From: CAVSRC01 sp963730325
GTDB taxonomy: Bacteria; Pseudomonadota; Alphaproteobacteria; Rhizobiales; Kaistiaceae
Length of the DNA stretch: 64,000 bases
NCBI GenBank assembly: GCA_963730325.1
Contig: CAVSRC010000008.1
Span: 1 to 64,000, forward strand
Direction of reading: 5' to 3'
Shown here piece after piece: positions 44,125 through 52,383 of the stretch (position 1 is its first letter; every line of letters starts with the position of its first letter). Made by a program: the position numbers and the translations under genes. Below the pieces are notes generated by a model that worked only from the letters and a program-made list of their open reading frames with translations, had not been told where the DNA came from and did not search any database.

Positions 44125-45005
44125 GTGGCGGCAGGCGTTCGGAGGCTGGAGAGCGGCGGGGCGTTCAAATATGTCCTGCTGTTGCCGGCGGTCATCTGGG
44201 TCATCGCGTTCACCTTCCTGCCGCTGCTGGCGGTGCTGCGCTACAGCTTCGCCAACTATGTGCTCGGCCGGGGCATCACCGGCTATGTCGGCTTCGACAA
44301 CTACGTCAACGTCCTGACGTCGGCCCAGTTCTGGCACAGCATATGGGTCACGGTCATCTATGTGGTGGTGGCCGTGCCGATCGAGCTCGTGCTCGGCTTT
44401 CTTGCCGCCTGGTTGGTCAACCTCAACGCACCCGGCACCAAGACGTTCCGAACAATCATCGGCTCGCCGTTGTTCACGCTCGAGGTAGCGATCGGCTATC
44501 TCGGCGTGACATTCTTCACCGCCCAGGGGGACTCATCACCGTGCCGCTGGCGGCGCTGGGCATTCACATCCCGTGGATGTCGACCGCCTATGGCGGCATC
44601 GCCGGGGCGATCATACTCGACATCTGGCGGTGGACGTCGTTCATCTTCATCATCGTGCTGGCCGGCCTCGCAAGCATCCCCAACGAACTCTATGATGCGG
44701 CGATCCTTGATGCGAAAAGCCATTGGCAGGTGATGTGGCGCCTGGCTGTGCCGCTGGCCTGGCCGGTGACGACAGTCGCAATCCTCCTGCGCATCGTCGA
44801 GTGCCTGAAGGTGTTCGCCATCCCCTTCGCACTGACCTCCGGCGGCCCCGGCACCAGCACCCAACCATTCAGCGCCATGGACTATCTGACCACCATCCAG
44901 TTTTTCGACTTCGGCAAGGGATCGGCGATGGCGGTGGTGTTCCTGGTCCTGGTCGCATTCGTCATCACGCTGTTCTTCAATCGCATGCGCAAGGTGATGA
45001 GCTAG
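44125..45005 (+). pseudogene. Sugar ABC transporter permease (MalF-like), frameshifted
   Basis: A GTG start with GGGGGAGG upstream opens a permease with the spans FKYVLLLPAVIWVIAFTFLP and WVTVIYVVVAVPIELVLGFL. After GVTFFTAQG the frame is lost. The adjoining frame continues exactly where expected: GLITVPLAALGIHIPWMS, then the EAA loop (PNELYDAAILDAKSHWQVMW) and the end at 45005. One missing G in the run of five G at 44526-44530 explains it. Restored length is about 293 residues, normal for MalF/UgpA-type permeases. The other three genes of the importer are intact, so I suspect a sequence error. Confidence 0.88.
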
Positions 45006-45023
45006 GGGAGCGGGAGAAGCGCA

Positions 45024-45881
45024 ATGGGCAACATTCTGTGGACCCGCGCCAGCCTGTGGTCGCGTCTTCTCGTCTACCTGCTGCTGTTCGCAGCGGCGAC
45101 GTTCACCGTGGTGCCCTTCCTTTGGGCCGCAGTCAATTCAGTCAAGACGCTCAGCCAGACCTTCCAACTCGGCGCCTTCATACCCTTCCTCGAATTCCAG
45201 CCGACGCTGGATTCCTGGCGCGACGTGCTGTCCGACCCGCAAACAACAAACGCGTTCATCAACAGCTGCGTGATCAGTGCCGGAACCACTGCATTCGCGC
45301 TGATCCTCGGCGTTCCCGCTGCCTACAGCTTGGCGCGCTACGAATTTCGCCGGGTGAAATCGAACGACATCGCCCTGTGGTTCCTGTCGCAGCGCGTGCT
45401 GCCGCCGGCGGTGGTGCTGGTCCCCTTCTATCTGCTGCTCGTCTATCTGCGCCTGATCGACACTTGGACAGGTCTGATCCTGTGCAACTCGACCTTCAAC
45501 CTCGCCTTTGTCGTCGTCATCATGCGTGACATCTTCCGCGACGTCAGCATCGACATCGAGGACGCGGCCAAGGTCGAGGGGGCGACACCCTGGCAGATCT
45601 TCTGGATGATCGCCCTGCCGCTGTCGCTCGACGGTCTGGTGGTCTCCTCGGTACTGGTCTTCGCCTTCACCTGGAACGAAGCGCTCTTCGCCTCGGCGCT
45701 GACCTCGCAGGACGCCAGTCCGTTCTCGGCTCTGGTGCTTGCCGCGCGCTCGACCCGCGGCGTCGACTTCAACACCGCCGGCGTCAACACCATCATCGGC
45801 ATCATACCGCCGGTGATCTTCTACTTCTTCGTGCAGCGCTACCTTGCCCGAGGGCTGTCGTTCGGTGCCGTGAAGGGGTAG
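45024..45881 (+). CDS. Sugar ABC transporter permease (MalG-like)
   Basis: A 285-residue inner-membrane permease, CUT1 family. It has about six hydrophobic spans and the EAA loop DIEDAAKVEGATPWQIFWMI near residues 180-199. It starts 18 bases after the first permease and completes the importer of binding protein, two permeases and divergent ATPase. No further gene of the locus follows; tRNA-His on the other strand comes next. Confidence 0.93.
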   Translation: MGNILWTRASLWSRLLVYLLLFAAATFTVVPFLWAAVNSVKTLSQTFQLGAFIPFLEFQPTLDSWRDVLSDPQTTNAFINSCVISAGTTAFALILGVPAAYSLARYEFRRVKSNDIALWFLSQRVLPPAVVLVPFYLLLVYLRLIDTWTGLILCNSTFNLAFVVVIMRDIFRDVSIDIEDAAKVEGATPWQIFWMIALPLSLDGLVVSSVLVFAFTWNEALFASALTSQDASPFSALVLAARSTRGVDFNTAGVNTIIGIIPPVIFYFFVQRYLARGLSFGAVKG

Positions 45882-46012
45882 TTCGATGTCTGCTCATGGC
45901 GCATCGCGGACTCGGCCGCATCGCTTGCCTCCGAATAGAAGATTACCCGCCGCCGGGACATCCCTGGATCGCCGTGCCAACGTGATTTTCGCAAACATTT
46001 CAGCTGTCCAAC

Positions 46013-46088
46013 TGGTACAGCTGGCTGGGCTCGAACCAGCGACCTACGGATCCACAATCCGCCGCTCTACCAACTGAGCTACAGCTGC
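46013..46088 (-). tRNA. tRNA-His (GTG anticodon), no G-1, A73
   Basis: A complete cloverleaf of 76 bases with an encoded CCA tail. The acceptor stem GCAGCTG pairs with CAGCTGT, giving a G1-U72 wobble pair. The D arm is GCTCAGTTGGTAGAGC, and the anticodon loop TTGTGGA holds GTG. The T arm has stem GCTGG and loop TTCGAGC. The base before position 1 is T rather than G, and the discriminator is A rather than C. This matches the unusual tRNA-His of a Caulobacter-containing alphaproteobacterial clade, which lacks the universal extra G. Confidence 0.95.
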
Positions 46089-46168
46089 ACGTCTGCCGGC
46101 GGCGGGGAACCTAGGATCATTGCCGGGGTGGTTCAAGAAAAAAGGCCGCCCGGCCGTGGGGTGGTAAA

Positions 46169-46205
46169 GAAACGGCCCGGAGCCGTTTCCGCTCCGGGCC
46201 GTTTC
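46169..46205 (-). terminator. Rho-independent terminator of the phasin gene
   Basis: A perfect 15-bp stem (arms GAAACGGCCCGGAGC and GCTCCGGGCCGTTTC, seven-base loop) is followed on the - strand by TTTA after a T-containing stem end. It lies 20 bases past the phasin stop codon and fits an efficient terminator for an abundant mRNA. Confidence 0.9.
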
Positions 46206-46225
46206 TGCAGGTCTCGCGTCAGGTG

Positions 46226-46708
46226 TCAGGCGGCGTTCATGTCCTTGAAGGTCTTCTCGACCTTCTCGGTCACCGGCCCGGTGGTCTTGGTGACGTACTT
46301 CTCACCAAGCGCCTGAAGCTCTTTCATCTGCTCGGTCATCGCCTCGAACTGCTTGCGGGCGAAGGCCGACTGAAGTTCGATCATCTCGGACATCGTCTTG
46401 GCTCCGAACATGTCGCGGAAGAGCGCAAACGAAGCATCACTGTTGGACTTGGCGGCGTCGATGGCCTTGACGCCGATCGCCAGCGCACCGTCGCGGGCGT
46501 TCTCGAGGGTCTCCTCGACAAGGCCCGTCGCCTCCTCACTGGCGCTCTTCAGCTTGGCATAGGCGTCGCGGGTCTGGGATGCGGACTTTTCGGCAAACTC
46601 GCGGAACGCGGCCGGAACCTCGAAGCTCGCCGTCGGAAAGCTGAATGCCTCGAACGGAGTGGCTGTCGATTTGGCCGTTTTGCTGGTCTTGCCGGTGGCG
46701 GTGGTCAT
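46226..46708 (-). CDS. phaP: Phasin family protein
   Basis: A 160-residue, Ala/Lys/Glu-rich helical protein without a signal peptide. It contains the Phasin_2-type stretch from FEVPAAFREFAEKSASQTRD through ELQSAFARKQFEAMTEQMKE. Phasins coat polyhydroxybutyrate granules and set their size and number. The ATG at 46708 was chosen because upstream residues are not phasin-like and a GGACCACG spacer fits a leader. Its promoter at about 46790-46817 contains candidate PhaR operators, and a strong terminator follows. The symbol is family-based. Confidence 0.85.
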   Translation of the reverse strand: MTTATGKTSKTAKSTATPFEAFSFPTASFEVPAAFREFAEKSASQTRDAYAKLKSASEEATGLVEETLENARDGALAIGVKAIDAAKSNSDASFALFRDMFGAKTMSEMIELQSAFARKQFEAMTEQMKELQALGEKYVTKTTGPVTEKVEKTFKDMNAA

Positions 46709-46789
46709 GGGGCGTGGTCCTCGTTTTTTCGTCCGGGTCGGCGGAAGCCGTGCTTCCGGAACCGTGAATTGCGTGACATTCTGGGGGGC

Positions 46790-46835
46790 AATATAGGGAT
46801 CGTTTTGTGCGTTGCAACACGAATATTGCATCGCA
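46790..46835 (-). promoter_or_regulatory. Phasin promoter with two TGC-N3-GCA motifs
   Basis: On the - strand, TTGCAA (46817-46812) and TATATT (46795-46790) are 16 bases apart, an excellent housekeeping promoter about 80 bases before the phasin start. Two TGC-N3-GCA motifs lie at 46808-46816, overlapping the -35 box, and at 46827-46835, with centres 19 bases apart. This resembles the TGC-rich sites bound by PhaR, the polyhydroxybutyrate-responsive repressor of phasin genes. The rest of the 303-base gap (46709-47011) shows nothing else clear, only a presumed promoter for the rightward kinase. Confidence 0.6.
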
Positions 46836-47011
46836 CAAGAACCGGGCGGCGCGGCGGTCAGCCACCGACGAATCCGTGAGCCGGTTAACCGTGGTCACAA
46901 TTCGTGCATGCGGAAGGCGTGGGGCGCGTGGACCGTGGCCAAATCCGGCTGTATTAACATATCGTTAAGCTTCGAGGCGGCGCGCGGAGCCGGCGAGGAC
47001 GGGCCGACCGA

Positions 47012-50000
47012 ATGAACGGCAAGACCTATCCCTATCTCGACCTGGTCGCGCTCGCGCCGGTCGGCGCGATATTGCTCGACCCGCGTCCCGCATGGGTTTT
47101 CAGCGGCGACGGCACCCGCATCCTGTGGGCCAATGCGGCCGGCGTCGCGCAGTTCGACGAGCGGCATATGGCGGCCTTGCTCGATCGCCGCTTTTCCGGC
47201 CTCAATCCGCTGAAGGCGCAGATCGCGCGTCTGGCGCGCGTGTTGCCGAGCGCGGCGGACCGCCTCGAAATCCTGCGCATCGGACAGGGCGTGGCCTTCG
47301 CAACGCTGACCGCCGCCTGCCGCCGGCTCAACCTCGCCGACGGAACCAGCGCGGTCTTTGCCGTCGCGGCGGCCGGCGCGACCTCGGAATCGCTGGTCAC
47401 CCGGGCCGAACGGCTGGCCGATACGATCGCCGAGGACGATTGCCTGGCGGCGGTCCTCACCCAGGACGGCAAGGTGCTCGGCGCCTCGGGCGGCTACGAT
47501 GCGCTGGCGCCGGCGGAAGCCGCCATCGACGCGCTGCTCGCCAGCGCCGACCAGGCCCGCGACGGGCTTGCCAAACAGACCATCGCCATCGGCCGCCACG
47601 AACGGCCGGCCGGCGCGGCGCGCTTCAGCCTCGGCGAGCGCGCAGGCTTCCTGCTCATCGTCGGTCCGGCCGAAACGGCTCTGCCGGCCGCACCCGAACC
47701 GGCGGCAGAACCCGAACCGAAGGAGCCGGTCGCAACCATGCAGCCGGAACCCGAGCCGGCCGCCGAGCCACCTCCACCGGCGCAGGTGGCGGCGCCGCAG
47801 CGGCCGGCGCCGGAGCGCTTGCTGCGCTTCGCCTTCGCGCTCGACCGCGATCGCCGTTTCACCTTCGTCTCGCCGGAGCTGGCACGCGCCGTCGGCGAGG
47901 CTGAGGCCGCCGTCCTCGGCAAATCGTGGGAGGCGGTCGCCGAGATCCTCGACCTCGATCCGCAGGATCGGGTGGGAGCCGCGCTTCCCGCAGCGCAGGC
48001 CTGGTCGACCTCCGTGCGCTGGCCGGCCGACGGCGACGAGACCATCGCCATCGATCTCTCGGCCTTCCCGGTGCCGACCCCGGACGGCCACGGTTATCGC
48101 GGCTTCGGCCTTTGCCATCTCGACAATCGGCAGCCAGATAGGCGCGCGACACGCCGGTCACTGGCCGAGATCGCGGAGGTGGCTGTAATCCCCAAGGCGG
48201 ATGCCGGGCCGGCGGAGCCGACCGCGGTCGCGCCCCCTGTCGCGGAACCTCCTGTCGCGGAGCCTCCTGCCCCGGAGCCTCCTGCTGGCGAGCCGGAGAC
48301 GGAGCCCACGGTATCTGAAGCGGACGCAGCGCCGGAGCCGCCTCGCCGGCCGCCTGCACCGTCATTCGACGACGACCTCGACGATGTGGCGCGCAAGATC
48401 GTCGAGCAGGGCGGCAAGGCGCCGCGGCGGCACGCACCGCCCGGCCCCGCCGAAGCCGCGAGCCCGCCGTCCAACATCGTGCGCCTGCCGGGTGTCGCCG
48501 GGCTGCCGCAGCCGCGGCTGAACGGCACCGAGCGCGAAGCCTTCGCCCGCATCGCCGAGACGCTGGCGGGGCGCCAGGCTGACGACCGGCCGCCCACCAC
48601 GGACGAGACCGCGTCACCGGCCGATGCGGCGGGGGAACCGGCTCAGCCGCCGAAGGCGCCGATGGTTGCCACCGATACGCGCCTGCTCGACCGTCTGCCG
48701 GTCGGCCTGGTGATATTCCGCGATCAACAGACGCTGTTCGCCAACCGCGCCCTGCTCGATCTCGCCGGCTACGACTCGCTCGCTGCTTTCGTCGAGGCCG
48801 GCGGCGTCAACGCGATCTTCCCCAACGGCGCCGAGGGCTGGGCCAACGGCACCACGGTCGGCGGCGGTCCGCTGACGGTGCTGCGCGCCGATGGCAAGTC
48901 GGCGGCGGTCGAAGCGCGGCTCAACGCCGTCACCTGGGGCGAGATGACCGCGCTGATGCTGACCATCTCGTCGCGCCGCGACGACGGTGCGGCGAGCGAG
49001 GACGAGGAGACCCTGGTCGCGGCGCTGGCGGCGGCGGAAGCACGCAGCGAGGAGCTGGCGGCGATCCTCGATACGGCCACCGACGGCGTCATCGTGATCG
49101 ACCGTGTCGGCCGCATCGGCAACATGAACCGGGCCGGGGAAGCGCTCTTCGGCATCGACGCCAGCGAATATATCGGCCGGCCGTTCACCGACCTTCTCGC
49201 CAGTGAAAGCCACCGTCCGGCGCTCGACTATCTCGACGGGCTGGCCAGCAACGGGGTGGCCAGCGTGCTCAATGACGGGCGCGAGGTCATCGGCCGCGTG
49301 CCGCAGGGCGGCCTGATCCCGCTGTTCATGACCATGGGGCGCATCGCCGACGGCGACACGTTCTGTGCGGTGCTGCGCGACATCACCCACTGGAAGAACG
49401 TCGAGGAAGAGCTGATCGCCGCGCGCCGCGCCGCCGAAACCGCCAACGCCCAGAAGTCCGATTTCCTCGCCAAGATCAGCCACGAGATCCGCACCCCGCT
49501 CAACGCCATCATCGGCTTCTCGGAGGTCATGATGGAGGAGCGCTTCGGCTCGATCGGCAATGAGCGCTATCGCGCCTACCTCAAGGACATCCACGTCTCA
49601 GGCCAGCACCTGATGAGCCTGATCAACGACCTGCTCGATCTGTCGAAGATCGAGGCCGGCAAGCTCGACCTGTCCTTCGAGTCCGTCGCGGTCAATTCGA
49701 CGATCCAGGAATGCGTGGCGCTGATGCAGCCGCAGGCCAACCGCGCGCACATCATCATCCGCACCTCGCTGTCGGGCGACGTGCCGAACGTCGTCGCCGA
49801 TCCGCGCTCGCTGCGCCAGATTCTGCTCAACCTGCTCTCCAATGCAGTGAAGTTCACCCGCCCCGGCGGTCAGGTGATCGTGTCGAGCGCCATGGAATCC
49901 ACCGGCGAGGTGATCGTGCGCATCCGCGATACCGGCGTCGGCATGTCGGAGAAGGACGTGCAGACGGCGCTGAAGCCGTTCCGCCAGATCGCCACCAGCA

Positions 50001-50152
50001 AGGGCAGCGACCAGCGCGGCACCGGCCTCGGCCTGCCGCTGACCAAGGCGCTGGTCGAGGCCAACCGGGCGAGCTTCGCTATCGACAGCGCCGTCGATCA
50101 GGGCACGCTGGTCAAGATCACCTTCCCGACGACGCGGGTGCTGGCGGGGTAG
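47012..50152 (+). CDS. pdhS: Large cytoplasmic PAS-domain histidine kinase, PdhS/PleC/DivJ type
   Basis: A 1046-residue sensor kinase. There is a long N-terminal region of unknown fold, two Pro/Ala/Glu-rich linkers (about residues 228-270 and 395-455), a PAS-like segment between them, PAS domains near 560-650 and 685-800, and then HisKA and HATPase domains. The phospho-acceptor is His824 in FLAKISHEIRTPLNAIIGFS. ATP-binding boxes are seen as LLNLLSNAVKFT, RDTGVGMS and GTGLGLPLTKAL. No membrane span is visible. Length, layout and HisKA sequence match Brucella PdhS and the PleC/DivJ kinases that act on the cell-cycle regulator DivK. No response regulator is adjacent. Confidence 0.82.
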   Translation: MNGKTYPYLDLVALAPVGAILLDPRPAWVFSGDGTRILWANAAGVAQFDERHMAALLDRRFSGLNPLKAQIARLARVLPSAADRLEILRIGQGVAFATLTAACRRLNLADGTSAVFAVAAAGATSESLVTRAERLADTIAEDDCLAAVLTQDGKVLGASGGYDALAPAEAAIDALLASADQARDGLAKQTIAIGRHERPAGAARFSLGERAGFLLIVGPAETALPAAPEPAAEPEPKEPVATMQPEPEPAAEPPPPAQVAAPQRPAPERLLRFAFALDRDRRFTFVSPELARAVGEAEAAVLGKSWEAVAEILDLDPQDRVGAALPAAQAWSTSVRWPADGDETIAIDLSAFPVPTPDGHGYRGFGLCHLDNRQPDRRATRRSLAEIAEVAVIPKADAGPAEPTAVAPPVAEPPVAEPPAPEPPAGEPETEPTVSEADAAPEPPRRPPAPSFDDDLDDVARKIVEQGGKAPRRHAPPGPAEAASPPSNIVRLPGVAGLPQPRLNGTEREAFARIAETLAGRQADDRPPTTDETASPADAAGEPAQPPKAPMVATDTRLLDRLPVGLVIFRDQQTLFANRALLDLAGYDSLAAFVEAGGVNAIFPNGAEGWANGTTVGGGPLTVLRADGKSAAVEARLNAVTWGEMTALMLTISSRRDDGAASEDEETLVAALAAAEARSEELAAILDTATDGVIVIDRVGRIGNMNRAGEALFGIDASEYIGRPFTDLLASESHRPALDYLDGLASNGVASVLNDGREVIGRVPQGGLIPLFMTMGRIADGDTFCAVLRDITHWKNVEEELIAARRAAETANAQKSDFLAKISHEIRTPLNAIIGFSEVMMEERFGSIGNERYRAYLKDIHVSGQHLMSLINDLLDLSKIEAGKLDLSFESVAVNSTIQECVALMQPQANRAHIIIRTSLSGDVPNVVADPRSLRQILLNLLSNAVKFTRPGGQVIVSSAMESTGEVIVRIRDTGVGMSEKDVQTALKPFRQIATSKGSDQRGTGLGLPLTKALVEANRASFAIDSAVDQGTLVKITFPTTRVLAG

Positions 50153-50239
50153 GGCACGGCGCTCCCACAGCAGAACCACCGGAACTGGCACCTCTTCATC
50201 TCCCCCCTTGAGGGGGAGATGGGAGATTGCCGCGGCGCC

Positions 50240-52204
50240 TCAGCTCTTCAGCGCCTCAATATCCCGGAAATTGTCGAGTGCGTCCGGATTGGCGAGCGCG
50301 CCGGCATTCCTGACCGGCCGGCCATGGACCACCTCGCGCACCGCGAGCTCGACGATCTTGCCGGACTTGGTGCGCGGAATGTCGGCAACGGCAACGATGC
50401 GGGCCGGCACATGGCGCGGGCTGGCGCCGGCGCGGATCGTCGTCCTGATGCGCTTCTCCAGCGCCTCGTCCAGCGCAACACCGTCCCTCAGGCGGACGAA
50501 GAGCACAATGCGCACGTCCCCCTGCCAGTCCTGGCCGATGCACAGCGCCTCGACCACTTCAGGAATCTGCTCGACCTGACGGTAGATCTCGCCGGTGCCG
50601 ATGCGCACGCCGCCGGGGTTGAGCGTGGCGTCGGAGCGGCCGTGGATGACGAGGCCGCCATGGCCCGTCCACTCGGCGAAATCGCCATGGCACCAGATGC
50701 CGGGGAAACGCTCGAAATAGGCGGCATGGTATTTCGCCCCGTCCGGGTCGTTCCAGAATCCGACAGGCATGGAGGGGAAGGGGCGCGTGCACACCAGCTC
50801 GCCCTTGCCGGCGGCAAGCGGTCGGCCCGCCTCGTCATAGACGTCGACCGCCATGCCGAGGCCGGGGCCCTGGATCTCGCCGCGCCAGACCGGCTCGGTC
50901 GGCACGCCGAGAACGAAGCAGGAGATGATGTCGGTACCGCCGGAGATCGACGCCAGATGCACATCGCGCTTGATGGCGTCATAGACGAAGTCGAAGCTTT
51001 CCGGGGCAAGCGGCGAGCCGGTCGAGGCAATGGTCCTCAGCGCCGACAGATCGTGATGATCGGCCGGGCGGTAATCGGCCTTCTTCACCGCGTCGATGAA
51101 CTTCGCCGACGTGCCGAAGAAGGTGGCGCCCTCTTCTTCGGCATAGGCGAAGAGGGTCTCAGGCCCCGGATGGAAGGGCGAGCCGTCGAAGAGGAGCAGC
51201 GTCGCTTGCGAGGCGAGCCCGGAGACCAGCCAGTTCCACATCATCCAGCCGAGCGTGGTGAAATAGAAGACGCGATCGCCCTCCCCGATGCCGGAATGCA
51301 GGCGGTGCTCCTTCAGGTGCTGCAACAGCGTGCCGCCAACCGAATGGACAATGCATTTGGGCACGCCGGTCGTACCGGACGAGAACAGGATGGTGAGCGG
51401 ATGCGAAAAGGGCACGCGCGCATAGACGACAGGTTTGGCGCTGCAAGAGGCAAGCGCCGCATCGAGGGTCATCGCTCCCGGCAGCGCGGCGGCGACGCGC
51501 TCGGCTTCGCCAAGAAAAGGAATGACGATGGTGCGCTGCAGACCGGCAAGCTGCGGGATGACCTCGGCGAGCTTCTCACCGAGACGAATCTCCTTGCCGG
51601 CATAGCGGTAGCCGTCGGCGGTGAAGAAGACTTTGGGCGCGATCTGGCCGAAGCGGTCGATGACGGCGCTGGCGCCGAAATCGGGCGATGCCGACGACCA
51701 CACGGCGCCCAGCGATGCGGTGGCGAGCATGGCCGCGATCGCTTCCGGCGTGTTGGGGAGCAGACCGGCGACATGATCGCCGACGCCGACGCCGGCGGCA
51801 GAGAGCGCCTGCTGAAGGCGCGATACCAGATCGGCGAGCGCGCGCCAGGAGAGGCGGCGGGTGGCGCCGTCCTCGCCGCGAAAGACGATTGCCGCGCCGT
51901 CGTCGCTCCGCCTCAGCAGGTTCTCGGCGAAGTTCAGCCGCGCATCGGGAAAGAAGCGGGCACCGGGCATCCTGTCGCCGTCGATGAGGCGCCGCGTGCC
52001 CTTGTCGCCGACGACGCCGCAGAAATCCCACACAAGGTCCCAGAAGGCGGCGCGGTCATCGATCGACCAGGCGTGCAGCGCGCGGTAATCGGCGATGCCT
52101 CGTCCGGCGCGCCGGGCGGCCGCGGCGGCGAAGCGCGTCAGCGGATGGGCGGCGATTTCCTCGCGGTCCGGTTGCCATAGCGGCCTGTCGCCCGTCATCG
52201 CCAC
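50240..52204 (-). CDS. acsA: Acetoacetyl-CoA synthetase
   Basis: A 654-residue ANL-superfamily enzyme that activates acetoacetate to acetoacetyl-CoA with ATP. It starts with the ACS N-terminal region (RALHAWSIDDRAAFWDLVWD). The AMP-binding P-loop-like motif is LTILFSSGTTGVPKCIVHS near residues 261-279. Later motifs are YFTTLGWMMWNWLVSGL and GRSDATLNPGGVRIGTGEIY, and the catalytic Lys is in IPRTKSGKIVEL. Length and the GWMMWNW motif separate it from acetyl-CoA synthetase. It would return acetoacetate from polyhydroxybutyrate breakdown to the acetyl-CoA pool, fitting the phasin gene nearby. Confidence 0.93.
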   Translation of the reverse strand: MAMTGDRPLWQPDREEIAAHPLTRFAAAAARRAGRGIADYRALHAWSIDDRAAFWDLVWDFCGVVGDKGTRRLIDGDRMPGARFFPDARLNFAENLLRRSDDGAAIVFRGEDGATRRLSWRALADLVSRLQQALSAAGVGVGDHVAGLLPNTPEAIAAMLATASLGAVWSSASPDFGASAVIDRFGQIAPKVFFTADGYRYAGKEIRLGEKLAEVIPQLAGLQRTIVIPFLGEAERVAAALPGAMTLDAALASCSAKPVVYARVPFSHPLTILFSSGTTGVPKCIVHSVGGTLLQHLKEHRLHSGIGEGDRVFYFTTLGWMMWNWLVSGLASQATLLLFDGSPFHPGPETLFAYAEEEGATFFGTSAKFIDAVKKADYRPADHHDLSALRTIASTGSPLAPESFDFVYDAIKRDVHLASISGGTDIISCFVLGVPTEPVWRGEIQGPGLGMAVDVYDEAGRPLAAGKGELVCTRPFPSMPVGFWNDPDGAKYHAAYFERFPGIWCHGDFAEWTGHGGLVIHGRSDATLNPGGVRIGTGEIYRQVEQIPEVVEALCIGQDWQGDVRIVLFVRLRDGVALDEALEKRIRTTIRAGASPRHVPARIVAVADIPRTKSGKIVELAVREVVHGRPVRNAGALANPDALDNFRDIEALKS

Positions 52205-52383
52205 GCGCCTCTCCCTGATCGCGCCCGTCCGTCAATCGATAGCCTGCGCACCGCCCGCTGTCATTGCCGGCCGGCCCATTGCCCGCGCGAACGGTGCGGC
52301 GCGACCCTTTGCGGCCAGAAATTCCTTGCGGTTCGCGGTGTTTCTTCCTACCCAGAGACACCCACCAGGGAAGCCCCGATCGC

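Noticed and set aside
45882..46012. A further gene after the second sugar permease
   Set aside because: The only frame continues into the antisense of tRNA-His, a common false annotation.
50219..52180. A 653-codon open frame on the + strand
   Set aside because: It is the antisense shadow of acetoacetyl-CoA synthetase; no domain pattern is seen.
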